From Nonomuraea polychroma (GTDB lineage Bacteria > Actinomycetota > Actinomycetes > Streptosporangiales > Streptosporangiaceae), in contig NZ_SAUN01000001.1 in the NCBI RefSeq assembly GCF_004011505.1, positions 3,038,001-3,102,000 of the forward strand: 64,000 nucleotides of DNA. The letters run 5' to 3'. Positions 34,543 to 43,466 of the stretch are shown here, piece after piece. The position numbers and the translations under genes were made by a program. The first letter of the stretch is position 1. Every line of letters begins with the position of its first letter. The notes under the pieces are model-generated. The model saw nothing but the letters and a program-made list of their open reading frames with translations, did no database searches and had not been told where the DNA came from.

Positions 34543-35229
34543 ATGGATATCCTGCTCATCGCCGGGCTGTGGCTCGACGGGTCCGCGTGGGACCACGTCG
34601 TGCTCGGACTCGAGGCGGCCGGCCACCGTCCCGTGCCGATCACCCTGCCCGGGCAGGGTCAGGGATCCGCCTCGGCCACTCTCGACGACCAGGTAGCAGC
34701 CGTGCTCGCCGCCGTGGACTCGGCGTCAGGAAAGCCCATGGTGGTGGGGCATTCCGCCGCCTGCACCCTGGCCTGGCTGGCCGCCGACGTGCGCCCTGGG
34801 CGGATCGCCAAGGTCGCGCTCATCGGCGGCTTCCCGGCCGCCGACGGGCAGCCCTACGCCGACTTCTTCGAGCCGGAGGACGGCCTCATGCCCTTCCCCG
34901 GCTGGGGTCCCTTCGAAGGGCCGGACTCCGCCGACCTCAGCGAGGAGGCCAGGCGGGATTTCGCGTCCGCGGCGATCCCTGTCCCCGCGGGCGTGACACA
35001 GGGCATCGTGCGCCTGACGGACGAGCGACGGTTCGACGTCCCCGTCCTCGTCGTGTGCCCCGAGTTCACCTCCACCCAGGCTCAGGAGTGGATAGCCGCC
35101 GGGGACGTGCCCGAGCTGGCCAAGGCCAAGCACCTTGACCTCGTGGACATCGACTCGGGCCACTGGCCAATGATCACCCAGCCGGCCGAGCTCGCCCGGC
35201 TCCTGGCCGTGGCGGCCCTAGAGGCCTGA
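34543..35229 (+). CDS. Alpha/beta hydrolase family protein
   Basis: A 228-residue serine hydrolase of the EstC-like/DUF1057-like group. It has the oxyanion-side LLIAGLWLDGSAWDHV (residues 4-19), the nucleophile elbow VVGHSAACTLAW (about 66-77, Ser 70), an acid in VLVVCPEFTSTQAQEW (about 167) and the catalytic His in DIDSGHWPMIT (about 208). It acts on an ester or lactone that cannot be named. ATG at 34543 follows AAAGAGAACTGATC. It is divergent from the WYL regulator that probably controls it. Confidence 0.85.
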   Translation: MDILLIAGLWLDGSAWDHVVLGLEAAGHRPVPITLPGQGQGSASATLDDQVAAVLAAVDSASGKPMVVGHSAACTLAWLAADVRPGRIAKVALIGGFPAADGQPYADFFEPEDGLMPFPGWGPFEGPDSADLSEEARRDFASAAIPVPAGVTQGIVRLTDERRFDVPVLVVCPEFTSTQAQEWIAAGDVPELAKAKHLDLVDIDSGHWPMITQPAELARLLAVAALEA

Positions 35230-35537
35230 CACAGCTGCCATAGACCTGGCCACGCGCCGGGAGTCACGGTTGTGAAAACCGGGGTGTCGAGGCCGGCTCG
35301 ATGCCCCAGCACCCGGCGGTGACTGGCAAGACATTCCCGGTGCGGATCATGTGCAGGCTCACTCCTTCGCGCCATCGGGAAGCCGCTTCGGGCGCCGCCG
35401 CACCCGCCCCGATGCCGACGGGTTCGCCGGCCGGCCGCGGGTGACATGCCCGAGCAGGGCGCGGTGCGGCCGGTTCGGGCGGCAGCCCGGAGACGTTGAG
35501 CGCCGCAGGTTCCTGGATGACGTGCCCGAACACCTTC
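35230..35537. other. 308-base gap with no clear gene
   Basis: It lies between the hydrolase stop and the end of the convergent PfkB kinase gene. Frames on both strands are open by GC bias only; none has a ribosome site or recognisable motif. I see no strong terminator hairpin. Confidence 0.5.
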
Positions 35538-36473
35538 TCAGAGGGCGGAGAGCTGCTCAGCCCACGGCGGGTTGGCGCCTGGAACCGAGCACGTCAGCGC
35601 CGACACCCGCACCCCGAACTCTGCCGCCTCGACCGCTGCACCCAGGGTGAGATCGTTGAGACGGCCACCGAGCAGCCCCTTGGAGTCGAGGCTGTGCAGC
35701 AGGCCGGCCGTGAAGGAGTCACCTGCGCCGACCGTGTCCGCGACCTGGACCTTGGGAGCCGGGACGGTCGCGCGCTCGCCGTCCAGGGACACCACTGCGC
35801 CGGCCGCGCCCTTGGTGATGACGATGAGCCGGGCGCCGGCCGCGTGCCAGTCGTCGCAGGCGCGTGCCAGAGGCACGCCCGGTACCAGGAACTCCAGGTC
35901 GTCGTCGCTGAGCTTGAGGATGTCGGCCCACTCGCACCACCGGGTCACCTGGTAGTCGTCCAGGGAGGCGAGGGTAGGGCGGACGTTCGGATCGAGGGAG
36001 ATCGTGGCGTGCTCGGCGGTGAGCCGCGCGAATTCCTCGATCGCCGCCCGCCCGGGCTCCCTCGCCAGGGCGAGCGAGCCGGTGTGCAGGCACGTGGCCG
36101 CGCCGAGCATGGAGGGGTCCAGTTCGTACGGCGTCCACTGCCAGTCGGCGGTGCCCTCTGCGTAGAAGGTGTATTCGGCCTGCCCTCCTGTGTCCAGCGC
36201 GGCGACGGCGAGCGTGCTGGGCTCCTCGGCGTCCACGGATGCCGACAGGTCGACGCCCGAGGAGGCGAGGTGCGCGCGGAACAGCCTGCCGAAGACGTCG
36301 CCCGAGATCCGGCCGAGGAACCGCGTGGGGGTGCCGAGGCGGGCCAGCGCCACGGCGGTGTTCGCGGGCCCGCCGCCGGGCAGCACCCGCAGCGCCAGCT
36401 CACCCGGAGCCGCGTCTCCGGGACGCCGTTCGGTGAAGCTGTCGGCGACGCATTCGCCCAGGACAGCGATCAT
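35538..36473 (-). CDS. PfkB-family carbohydrate kinase (probable fructokinase)
   Basis: A 311-residue ribokinase-fold kinase. The N-terminal motif LPGGGPANTAVALARLG (about 31-47) and the C-terminal PfkB signature ADTVGAGDSFTAGLL (about 247-261, catalytic Asp in GAGD) are intact. It phosphorylates a sugar with ATP. It is divergent from frcB across the 149-base region holding twin LacI-type operators and is therefore likely part of the same regulon: the FrcBCA system imports fructose and this enzyme would make fructose phosphate. The sugar assignment is inferred from the transporter. Confidence 0.88.
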   Translation of the reverse strand: MIAVLGECVADSFTERRPGDAAPGELALRVLPGGGPANTAVALARLGTPTRFLGRISGDVFGRLFRAHLASSGVDLSASVDAEEPSTLAVAALDTGGQAEYTFYAEGTADWQWTPYELDPSMLGAATCLHTGSLALAREPGRAAIEEFARLTAEHATISLDPNVRPTLASLDDYQVTRWCEWADILKLSDDDLEFLVPGVPLARACDDWHAAGARLIVITKGAAGAVVSLDGERATVPAPKVQVADTVGAGDSFTAGLLHSLDSKGLLGGRLNDLTLGAAVEAAEFGVRVSALTCSVPGANPPWAEQLSAL

Positions 36474-36563
36474 CGGGCCTGCCTTTCCAGCACGTTGCCG
36501 ATTTGTTACGGCATGGGGGCATTGACGTTTCTCGGCTCGGAGTCCATCATCACAGCACGGCGG

Positions 36564-36595
36564 ATGTCAACGTTGACATATGTCATCGTTGACAT
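36564..36595. promoter_or_regulatory. Two abutting 16-bp LacI-type operators
   Basis: ATGTCAACGTTGACAT (36564-36579) is a perfect palindrome; ATGTCATCGTTGACAT (36580-36595) follows directly with one changed base. The central CG and TGTCAACGTTGACA core are typical of LacI-family sites. The pair is 27 bases before frcB and 90 bases from the divergent kinase start, so one repressor could control both. The LacI gene at 39414 is the obvious candidate. Confidence 0.85.
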
Positions 36596-36622
36596 TGAAT
36601 CCCCCCAGATAGGAAACCGTTC

Positions 36623-37609
36623 ATGAACGCACGACTTTCGGCCGGTCTGCTCATCACAGCCCTCCTCGTCACCGGTTGCGGAGGCGGAGGCGGCACCCAG
36701 ACCGCCACCACCACCCCCAAGGTCGGCCTGATCACCAAGACCGAGACCAACCCGTTCTTCGTCAAGATGAAGGAGGGCGCGCAGAAGTCCGCCCAGGCCA
36801 ACGGCCTGGAGCTGATGAGCGCCGCGGGCAAGTTCGACGGTGACAATGCCTCTCAGATCACGGCGATCGAGAACATGGTCGCCGCCGGCGTGAAGGGCAT
36901 CCTCATCACGCCGAGCGACACCAAGGCCATCGTCCCGGCGATCAAGAAGGCCCGCGACGCCGGCGTCCTGGTGATCGCCCTCGACACGCCCACCGATCCG
37001 CAGGACGCCACGGACGCGCTGTTCGCCACCGACAACTTCAAGGCCGGCGAGCTGATCGGCCAGTACGCCAAGGCGGCCATGGCCGGAAAGCCCGCCAAGA
37101 TCGCCACGCTGGACCTGGCGCCCGGCGTCACGGTCGGCCAGCTCAGGCACGACGGCTTCCTCAAGGGGTTCGGCGTCCCGGCGGGCGACCCGTCCGTCGT
37201 CTGCTCCCAGGACACTCAGGGCGACCAGTCCAAGGGCCAGACCGCGATGGAGAACTGCCTGCAGAAGGCTCCTGACATCAACCTCGTCTACACCATCAAC
37301 GAGCCCGCCGCGATGGGCGCGTACACCGCGTTGAAGGCCAAGGGTCGCGAGAAGGACGTGCTGATCGTCTCTGTGGACGGCGGCTGCACCGGCGTCAAGG
37401 CCGTGCAGTCGGGCCAGATCGCCGCCACCAGCCAGCAGTACCCGCTCAAGATGGCCGAGGACGGCGTCAAGGCGGTGGCCGACTTCGCCAAGACCGGCAA
37501 GAAGGCCTCCGGCTACACCGACACCGGCGTCACCCTGATCACCGACAAGTCCGTCACCGGCGTCGAGGCCAAGGACACGGCTTTCGGCCTGGCCAACTGC
37601 TGGGGCTGA
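36623..37609 (+). CDS. frcB: Sugar ABC transporter substrate-binding lipoprotein (FrcB-like)
   Basis: A 328-residue periplasmic-binding-protein-like lipoprotein. A signal peptide ends in the lipobox LLVTGC (Cys 19), followed by a glycine-rich linker and the ribose/fructose-binding fold ([57 protein letters not shown]). It captures sugar outside the membrane and delivers it to FrcC. ATG at 36623 follows ATAGGAAACC. The next gene starts one base after the stop. Confidence 0.9.
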   Translation: MNARLSAGLLITALLVTGCGGGGGTQTATTTPKVGLITKTETNPFFVKMKEGAQKSAQANGLELMSAAGKFDGDNASQITAIENMVAAGVKGILITPSDTKAIVPAIKKARDAGVLVIALDTPTDPQDATDALFATDNFKAGELIGQYAKAAMAGKPAKIATLDLAPGVTVGQLRHDGFLKGFGVPAGDPSVVCSQDTQGDQSKGQTAMENCLQKAPDINLVYTINEPAAMGAYTALKAKGREKDVLIVSVDGGCTGVKAVQSGQIAATSQQYPLKMAEDGVKAVADFAKTGKKASGYTDTGVTLITDKSVTGVEAKDTAFGLANCWG

Positions 37610-37610
37610 C

Positions 37611-38582
37611 ATGGCCGTCATGGAAGCGACGCTGCCGCGCCGCCTGATCACGACTCCGGTCGCGGGCCCCACGATCGCGCTCGTGCTGGCCAGCCTGTTC
37701 TTCGCGCTGAACAGCCCCCAGTTCCTCACCGGCTCCAACTTCTCGCTGATCATCCAGCAGGTCATGGTGGTCGGCACGCTCGCCATCGGGCAGACCCTGA
37801 TCATCCTCACTGCGGGCATCGACCTGGCCTGCGGCGCGATCATGGCGTTCGGCGGGATCGTGATGACCAAGCTGGCCGTCGACAGCGGCCTGCCGCCGCT
37901 GCTCGCGGTGGCCGCCGGGCTCGCCGTGTGCGCCGGGTTCGGGCTGGTCAACGGGCTGCTGGTGATGAAGATCTCGCTGCCGCCGTTCATCGTGACGCTC
38001 GGCATGCTGAACGTGGTCTTCGCGCTCACCCACATCTACTCCAACGAGCAGACGATCACGGATCTGCCGCCGCTGCTGACGTTCCTGGGGCAGACGTTCC
38101 AGATCGGGCAGACGAACGTCACGTACGGGTCGCTGCTGACGATCCTGCTGTTCCTGCTGTTCGCGTACCTGCTGGGATCCACGGCGTGGGGCCGGCACGT
38201 GTACGCGCTCGGCAACAGCCCCGAGGTGGCCCGTCTGACCGGCATCAGGACGCGGCGGCTGACCGTGGGCGTCTACACCCTCGCCGGTCTCGTGTACGGA
38301 ATCGCGGCGCTGCTGCTCGTCTCCCGTACCGGCGTGGGCGATCCGCAGGCCGGCCAGACCGACAACCTCGACAGCATCACCGCGGTCGTGCTCGGCGGGA
38401 CGAGCCTGTTCGGCGGGCGCGGCCTGGTGATCGGCACGCTCGTGGGCGCCCTCATCGTGGGGGTGTTCCGCAACGGCCTGCAGTTGATGGGCGTACCGTC
38501 GATTTACCAGACGCTCATCACCGGCGTCCTGGTGATCCTCGCCGTCGCCGTCGACCAGCTCTCCCGCAGGAGGAACCGATGA
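37611..38582 (+). CDS. frcC: Sugar ABC transporter permease (FrcC-like)
   Basis: A 323-residue BPD_transp_2 (ribose-type) permease with about ten membrane helices and the signatures TLIILTAGIDLACGAIMAF (about 63-81), TLGMLNVVFALTHIYSNEQT and VLGGTSLFGGRGLVIGTLVG. It forms the membrane channel of the fructose-type importer. ATG at 37611 is nearly contiguous with frcB, and its stop overlaps the frcA ATG. Confidence 0.92.
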   Translation: MAVMEATLPRRLITTPVAGPTIALVLASLFFALNSPQFLTGSNFSLIIQQVMVVGTLAIGQTLIILTAGIDLACGAIMAFGGIVMTKLAVDSGLPPLLAVAAGLAVCAGFGLVNGLLVMKISLPPFIVTLGMLNVVFALTHIYSNEQTITDLPPLLTFLGQTFQIGQTNVTYGSLLTILLFLLFAYLLGSTAWGRHVYALGNSPEVARLTGIRTRRLTVGVYTLAGLVYGIAALLLVSRTGVGDPQAGQTDNLDSITAVVLGGTSLFGGRGLVIGTLVGALIVGVFRNGLQLMGVPSIYQTLITGVLVILAVAVDQLSRRRNR

Positions 38583-39391
38583 CCACCCCGGTGCTCCAGG
38601 CCCGCAACCTGGTCAAGAGGTACGGCCACGTGACCGCGCTCGACGGCGCCGACTTCGACCTGATGCCCGGCGAGGTGCTCGCGGTCATCGGCGACAACGG
38701 CGCCGGCAAGACCAGCCTGATCAAGGCCCTGACCGGCGCGCTGGAGCCCGACTCCGGCGAGATCATTCTCGACGGCAAGCCGGTGCGCTTCCGATCCCCG
38801 ATCGACGCCCGCCGGCACGGGATCGAGACCGTCTACCAGGACCTCGCGGTGGCGGCCTCGCTCGACATCGCCACGAACATGTTCCTCGGCCGCGAAGTGC
38901 GCAAGCCCGGCATCCTCGGCAGCGTCTTCCGCATGCTCGACAAGAAGCACATGCGCGAGGAGTCGGCCAAGCACATGGCCAGCCTCAAGATCGGGCTGCG
39001 TTCGCTCACGCAGCCGGTCGAGTCGCTGTCCGGCGGGCAGCGGCAGGGCGTGGCCGTGGCCAGGGCCGTGGCGTGGGCCACCCACGTCGTCGTCATGGAC
39101 GAGCCCACCGCGGCGCTCGGCGTCAAGGAGTCGGGCCAGGTCCTCGACATGATCAGGCGCGTCCGCGACGGCGGCACGCCGGTCGTGCTGATCAGCCACA
39201 ACATGCCGCACGTGTTCGAGATCGCCGACCGCATCCACGTCCAACGCCTCGGCCGCAGGGTCGCCCAGATCAAGCCGGGCGACCACAGCATGGCCGAGGT
39301 GGTGGCCATCATGACCGGGGCGCTCCAGGTGTCGGAGGGCAAGGCCGTGGTGGCGGACAAGGGCGCGGCTGAGGCGATCGGTCTGTCCTGA
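38579..39391 (+). CDS. frcA: Sugar ABC transporter ATP-binding protein (FrcA-like)
   Basis: A 270-residue single-domain ABC ATPase. Walker A GDNGAGKTS (38-46), Q-loop YQDLAVAASLDI, signature LSGGQRQGVAVARA (about 150-163), Walker B VVVMDEPTAALG and the Frc-type H-loop LISHNMPHVFEIADRI are all present. The single cassette with SHNMPHV distinguishes FrcA from the two-cassette RbsA. The ribosome site AGGAGGAACCG lies in the end of frcC. Confidence 0.93.
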   Translation: MTTPVLQARNLVKRYGHVTALDGADFDLMPGEVLAVIGDNGAGKTSLIKALTGALEPDSGEIILDGKPVRFRSPIDARRHGIETVYQDLAVAASLDIATNMFLGREVRKPGILGSVFRMLDKKHMREESAKHMASLKIGLRSLTQPVESLSGGQRQGVAVARAVAWATHVVVMDEPTAALGVKESGQVLDMIRRVRDGGTPVVLISHNMPHVFEIADRIHVQRLGRRVAQIKPGDHSMAEVVAIMTGALQVSEGKAVVADKGAAEAIGLS

Positions 39392-39413
39392 CGGATGATC
39401 GGCGGCCATTAGC

Positions 39414-40433
39414 ATGGCTCAAATGCGGCGTCCGACGATGACAGATGTGGCCCGCGAGGTCGGGGTCACGGCGAAGACGGTCTCGCGGGTGCTCAACGAC
39501 GACGGCCCGGTCGCGATCGAGACCCGCGAACGTGTCATGGAGGCCGTCAGGAAACTGGGCTACCAGCCCAACCTGATGGCCCGCAACATGCGCGTCGGCG
39601 CACGGGACGCCGCGATCGGCCTGGTCATCCCCGAGATGGGCAACCCGTTCTTCGGCATGGTCGCGGGCGGCATCGAGAGCGTCGTACGCGCCCGCGGCCT
39701 CACCCTCATCGTCGGCTCCTCCAGCGAGACGGCCGACCTGGAGCAGTCGCTGATCGCGACGTTCCTGGCCCGCCGTGTGAGCGCTCTCATGGTCGTGCCC
39801 TCGGCCACCAGCGACCACCGCCATCTCCGCACCGAACGTGTCGCCGGCCTGCCCATCGTCTTCCTCGACCGCCCCGCCGTCGGCCTGACCGCGGACTGTG
39901 TGGTCAGCGCCAACCGGGAGGGCGCCAGGGCCGGGGTCGCCCACCTGATCGCCCACGGCCACCGCCGGATCGGCTTCATCGGCGACCTGCCCGCCACCCT
40001 CTACACCCGCCGCGAACGTTTCCAGGGCTACCGGGACGCCCTCGACCACGCGGGCCTGCCCTTCGACCGCGCCTTAGTGGAGACCGGCCACGACCAGGAG
40101 GCTGCCCAGGCCGCCGCGCTGCGCCTGCTGTCCCTCCCGGTCCCGCCGACCGCCCTGTTCGCCGGCAACAACCTGGCGTCGATGGGAGCGGTGCTGGCAC
40201 TGTCCCGATCGGGCCGGAAGGACGTGGCCCTGGTCGGCTTCGACGACCTGCCCCTGGCCGAATGCCTGGACCCGCCCCTGACGGTGGTGGCCCAGGACCC
40301 GGTGGGGATGGGGGTGGCGGCGGCGGAGCTGATGCTGTCCAGGCTGGACGGCGACAAGTCCAAGGCCCGCCGCGCGCTGGTGCCCACCCGCCTCCTCATC
40401 CGCGGCTCCGGCGAAGTCCCGGCATCCCGGTAA
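39414..40433 (+). CDS. LacI-family regulator of the fructose-type uptake locus
   Basis: A 339-residue LacI protein. The HTH is at residues about 9-28 (TDVAREVGVTAKTVSRVLND), the hinge helix at YQPNLMARNMRV, then a periplasmic-binding-protein-like sensor (GLVIPEMGNPFFGMVAGGIE). It follows frcA by 22 bases on the same strand. It most likely binds the twin operators at 36564-36595 and represses frcBCA and the PfkB kinase until sugar is present. Confidence 0.92.
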   Translation: MAQMRRPTMTDVAREVGVTAKTVSRVLNDDGPVAIETRERVMEAVRKLGYQPNLMARNMRVGARDAAIGLVIPEMGNPFFGMVAGGIESVVRARGLTLIVGSSSETADLEQSLIATFLARRVSALMVVPSATSDHRHLRTERVAGLPIVFLDRPAVGLTADCVVSANREGARAGVAHLIAHGHRRIGFIGDLPATLYTRRERFQGYRDALDHAGLPFDRALVETGHDQEAAQAAALRLLSLPVPPTALFAGNNLASMGAVLALSRSGRKDVALVGFDDLPLAECLDPPLTVVAQDPVGMGVAAAELMLSRLDGDKSKARRALVPTRLLIRGSGEVPASR

Positions 40434-40560
40434 GTCGCCCCTCGCTGCCGGTCAGCGGAAGATCCGTGGACAGCGCTGCCTGATGCCGCGCGGCCGCAGT
40501 GCTGGGCGCGATCCTTCATGATCTTCGCCCTCCCCGAGTGCGGAGTCCGGGCCGCGCGTC

Positions 40561-40603
40561 GGGCGGCGTAGCGGAGGCAGGAATCGCCGCCGCTTCGCCG
40601 CCC
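40561..40603. terminator. Hairpin terminator between convergent lacI and GH53 genes
   Basis: A 14-bp stem, GGGCGGCGTAGCGG (40561-40574) against CCGCTTCGCCGCCC (40590-40603) with a single mismatch, and a 15-base loop. It lies 17 bases beyond the GH53 stop and in the convergent gap after lacI, so it may serve both transcripts. Confidence 0.65.
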
Positions 40604-40619
40604 TGAAGAGGCGTAGGGC

Positions 40620-41750
40620 CTAGGGGTTCCACCTGATGTTGGGGTTGATCCCGCCGGTCCAGTTGAAGGTGGCCATGTTGTCCCACTGGTTGCCGGTGCC
40701 GTTCATGTTGGCCGGGTCCCACCCGTTGCCGGAGATGGCGTACCAGGTCGGCTCCCAGTAGAAGACCCCGATCGCCCCGGCGTTGCGGGCGGTGTTCTGG
40801 ACGGCGGTGAAGTTGCTCGCCTGCCCCTGCCACGTCGCCGGGTAGCCCGAGCACGGTGCCGAGCCGTTCACCACGTTCGCCTCGCCGTCGGCGTTCGCCG
40901 CGGTGAACGGGTAGGCGGTCTCGGCCACGATGACCGGCTTGCCGTAGCGGGTCCTCACGTCGTTGAGGACGGTGGACAGGGTGGACAGCGAGCCGTGCCA
41001 CATGCAGTAGTACGACAGAGCGGTGATGTCCCAGGGCACGCCCTTGGCGCGGATCCCGTCGTAGAACCAGCGCGCGTTGGCCAGGCTGTTGGCGTTCGCG
41101 GTGTGGATGATCACCTGGGTGCCGCTGTTGCAGGCCTTGGTCGCGTTGTAGCCGGCCTTCAGCAGCAGGCTCAGGTTCGTGAAGTCGTTGTTGACGACCC
41201 TGCCGTCGTTCCAGAGCATCCCGGTGTTGATCTCGTTGCCGATCTGCACGCTGTCCGGGGTGGTGCCCTGCGCCTTCAGGCTGGTGCAGATGTCGTAGGT
41301 GTAGTTGTAGACGTCCGTCTGGAGCTGGCTGATGCCGTGGCTCGCCCAGGCCGCGGGCTTGTACTGCTTGCCGGGGTCGGCCCAGGTGTCCGAATAGTGG
41401 AAGTCGATCATCAGGCCGAGGCCCCTGGCCTTGACCGCTCTGGCGTACGCCAGGACCTTGGCCTTGTTGTTGTAGCCGCTGGCCGGGTTGTTCCAGATGC
41501 GCAGGCGGACGTAGTTGACACCGACGCCGGTGAGGATGTCCAGCGGGTCGGCGGCCGTGCCGGCGGCGTTGTAGTACCTGGCGCCGAGGTCCAGGCTGCG
41601 CTGGACCGAAGAGATGTCGGCGCCGCGCATGGTCAGCGTGGCGGCCGAGGCGGGCGTGGGGTTCACCGGTACGAACGCGATGAGCATCGCCAGGGTCAGC
41701 AGAAGCGTGACCCTGATCCTCCGTAAGCGGTTCAGGGGGTAGACGGCCAT
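40620..41750 (-). CDS. Secreted endo-beta-1,4-galactanase (GH53)
   Basis: A 376-residue secreted glycoside hydrolase family 53 enzyme. A signal peptide (residues 1-36, cleavage after ASA) is followed by the barrel with GADISSVQ, YVRLRIWNNP, DFHYSDTWADPGKQ, the acid/base Glu 173 in QIGNEINTGMLW and the nucleophile Glu 277 in VIVAETAYP. It cuts beta-1,4-galactan side chains of pectic arabinogalactan. I chose ATG 41750 because AAGGAG lies 7 bases upstream; an ATG at 41768 lacks one. The upstream region carries two LacI-type palindromes. No galactan transporter is adjacent. Confidence 0.93.
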   Translation of the reverse strand: MAVYPLNRLRRIRVTLLLTLAMLIAFVPVNPTPASAATLTMRGADISSVQRSLDLGARYYNAAGTAADPLDILTGVGVNYVRLRIWNNPASGYNNKAKVLAYARAVKARGLGLMIDFHYSDTWADPGKQYKPAAWASHGISQLQTDVYNYTYDICTSLKAQGTTPDSVQIGNEINTGMLWNDGRVVNNDFTNLSLLLKAGYNATKACNSGTQVIIHTANANSLANARWFYDGIRAKGVPWDITALSYYCMWHGSLSTLSTVLNDVRTRYGKPVIVAETAYPFTAANADGEANVVNGSAPCSGYPATWQGQASNFTAVQNTARNAGAIGVFYWEPTWYAISGNGWDPANMNGTGNQWDNMATFNWTGGINPNIRWNP

Positions 41751-41762
41751 CCCGATCTCCTT

Positions 41763-41792
41763 GATCAAGAAATGGTGGGGGTGATCTTGATC
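41763..41792 (-). promoter_or_regulatory. 8-bp inverted repeat in the GH53 5' leader
   Basis: GATCAAGA (41763-41770) and TCTTGATC (41785-41792) form a perfect 8-bp stem with a 14-base loop. Its edge touches the GH53 ribosome site (about 41757-41762), so the stem in mRNA could affect translation or stability. It could equally be an operator. Confidence 0.4.
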
Positions 41793-41801
41793 CGCTCTTT
41801 G

Positions 41802-41815
41802 TGTGAACGCTCACG
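41802..41815. promoter_or_regulatory. Proximal LacI-type operator of GH53
   Basis: TGTGAACGCTCACG is a near-palindrome with the LacI central CG, 52 bases upstream of the GH53 start. It shares its core with the distal site at 41881. Confidence 0.55.
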
Positions 41816-41880
41816 GACGGGTGTGACGAAGACATGCCTGAAGAATGCGCCTTTGAGGGCGAAGTCGACCTTTCATCGGA

Positions 41881-41896
41881 CTGTGAACGTTCACAG
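41881..41896. promoter_or_regulatory. Distal LacI-type operator of GH53
   Basis: CTGTGAACGTTCACAG is a perfect 16-bp palindrome about 131 bases upstream of the GH53 start. The core GTGAACGTTCAC differs from the frc operator core TGTCAACGTTGACA, so a different LacI-family regulator, not encoded here, is likely to bind. Confidence 0.65.
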
Positions 41897-42032
41897 ACTG
41901 TCTGGGCATGAGGATAAAGAAGAAACCGGCATGGGGGAAGAGAGAGTTTTCGACCTTGTTTCGCGGAGGTGGCTGCCGGGTTTCCGCGCGCAGGCGAACC
42001 CGGGACGCGCCGGTCCATGTCAGACTGCGGGT

Positions 42033-42548
42033 ATGACCCACGCCCATGACGAAGACCCGGCGTGTGAGGTGGCCCACAGCGAGGCTCCCGTGGAGCAGGC
42101 GGAGCGGACCCTGGTCGCCGTCTTCGCCTCCCCGGTGGCCGAACACCTGCTGCGGTTCGGCGCCGAGCTCGGCTTCCGCACGATCCTTCTCGAGCCCGAC
42201 CCTGGGCGGCGTCTCGGTGGGTTCACGGCGGTGACCGAGATCGGCGACTACGTCGACGCCACGGCCGATGTCGTGCTCACCGATCATCACCGTGAGGAGA
42301 TCGGCCCCGTTCTTCGCGACCTGCTCAAGTCGCCGGCCCGGTGGATCGGCATCATGGGCAGTCCCCGCCACACCGGTCCGCACGTGCAGGCACTGACCGA
42401 CCTCGGCGTGCCACCGGAGGAGATCGCCCGGGTGCACCGGCCCATCGGGCTGAACATCGGCTCGCGTACCCCTCCCGAGATCGCGCTCGCCACCCTGGCC
42501 GGCCTGATCGCCGACCGCAACGGCCGCCCCGGCGGCTTCACGTTCTAG
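42033..42548 (+). CDS. XdhC Rossmann-domain protein
   Basis: A 171-residue protein matching the Rossmann-like C-terminal domain of XdhC/CoxI (TLVAVFASPVAEHLLRFGAE, about 29-48; DVVLTDHHREEIGPVLRDLL; RWIGIMGSPRH; VHRPIGLNIGSRTPPEIALA). XdhC proteins bind molybdenum cofactor, help sulfurate it and insert it into xanthine-dehydrogenase-family enzymes. The N-terminal XdhC domain is absent. ATG at 42033 is preceded only by a weak GCGGGT. The paoABC operon 26 kb to the left is the only possible client seen in this window. Confidence 0.85.
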   Translation: MTHAHDEDPACEVAHSEAPVEQAERTLVAVFASPVAEHLLRFGAELGFRTILLEPDPGRRLGGFTAVTEIGDYVDATADVVLTDHHREEIGPVLRDLLKSPARWIGIMGSPRHTGPHVQALTDLGVPPEEIARVHRPIGLNIGSRTPPEIALATLAGLIADRNGRPGGFTF

Positions 42549-42626
42549 TCGTACCGACCACGAGCGCCGCCGCCCGCGGCGAAATTCGGATGTGCCCGGC
42601 GAGCTGGATCTCTATGGTGGGGCGTC

Positions 42627-43391
42627 ATGACACTTGCTCATGACGTGGCCGGGAGCGGCACGACGGTGATCCTGCTGCACTCCACCGTCTGTGACCGGCG
42701 GATGTGGGACCCGCAGGTGCCGGCTCTGGTCGACGCCGGCTATCGCGTGGTGCGCTGCGACCTGCGCGGCTTCGGCGAGACTCCCATGCCGGACCGGCCC
42801 TATGACAATGCCCAGGACGTCACCGATCTGATGGATCTGCTGGGGGTCCAGCAGGCTGCGCTGGTCGCGGCATCCGGTGGTGGCCAGGTCGCATTGGAGA
42901 TCGCGGCCCGGTGGCCACAGCGGGTGACCGCGCTGGTGCTGCTCGCCGCCGCGTGGGCAGGGCACGAGCCCAGTGCCGACTTGAGGGCGTTCGGCGAACG
43001 CGAAGACGCGCTGATCGAAGCCGGTGACATCGCCGGAGCCACCGAACTCAATGTGCACACCTGGCTGGGGCCGCACGCGGACGAGGCGACCCGGGAGAAG
43101 ACACGCCAGATGCAGCGCCATGCGTTCGACGTTCAACTGGCCGCTGTCGAAGAGGTCGAGCCGATCAACGGAGAGGCCGATCTCGCTGCCATCACAGCCC
43201 CCAGCCTGCTGATCTCGGGCCGCCACGACCTGGCGGACTTCCGGTGGATCGCCGCTCAGCTGTCGGATCAGCTCGCCGACGCCCGTCATCTCGAACTTGC
43301 CTGGGCAGGCCACCTCCCTAGTCTGGAGCGCCCCGACGCGTTGAACCCGGTGCTGATCGACTTCCTGCATGAGGCACACACCGCCCGTTGA
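42627..43391 (+). CDS. Alpha/beta hydrolase
   Basis: A 254-residue hydrolase of the 3-oxoadipate enol-lactonase/esterase type. The oxyanion strand is VILLHSTVCDRRMWDPQV (13-30), the nucleophile elbow is LVAASGGGQVAL (about 77-88, Ser 81), the acid Asp is in LLISGRHDLADF and the catalytic His is in WAGHLPSLERPD (about 232). The nucleophile motif A-S-G-G-G is slightly unusual. Substrate unknown. Confidence 0.85.
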   Translation: MTLAHDVAGSGTTVILLHSTVCDRRMWDPQVPALVDAGYRVVRCDLRGFGETPMPDRPYDNAQDVTDLMDLLGVQQAALVAASGGGQVALEIAARWPQRVTALVLLAAAWAGHEPSADLRAFGEREDALIEAGDIAGATELNVHTWLGPHADEATREKTRQMQRHAFDVQLAAVEEVEPINGEADLAAITAPSLLISGRHDLADFRWIAAQLSDQLADARHLELAWAGHLPSLERPDALNPVLIDFLHEAHTAR

Positions 43392-43466
43392 GCCGTTCTG
43401 ACCCACCCCTGCCCATCGAGCGGCGCCGCGGTGAACCATCCGGGGGAGGCCGCACGTGGTACGGGC

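Noticed and set aside
35264..35533. An 89-codon minus-strand open frame beside the PfkB kinase
   Set aside because: Ala/Pro/Arg-rich, with no ribosome site and no similarity that I recognise; probably chance in high-GC DNA.
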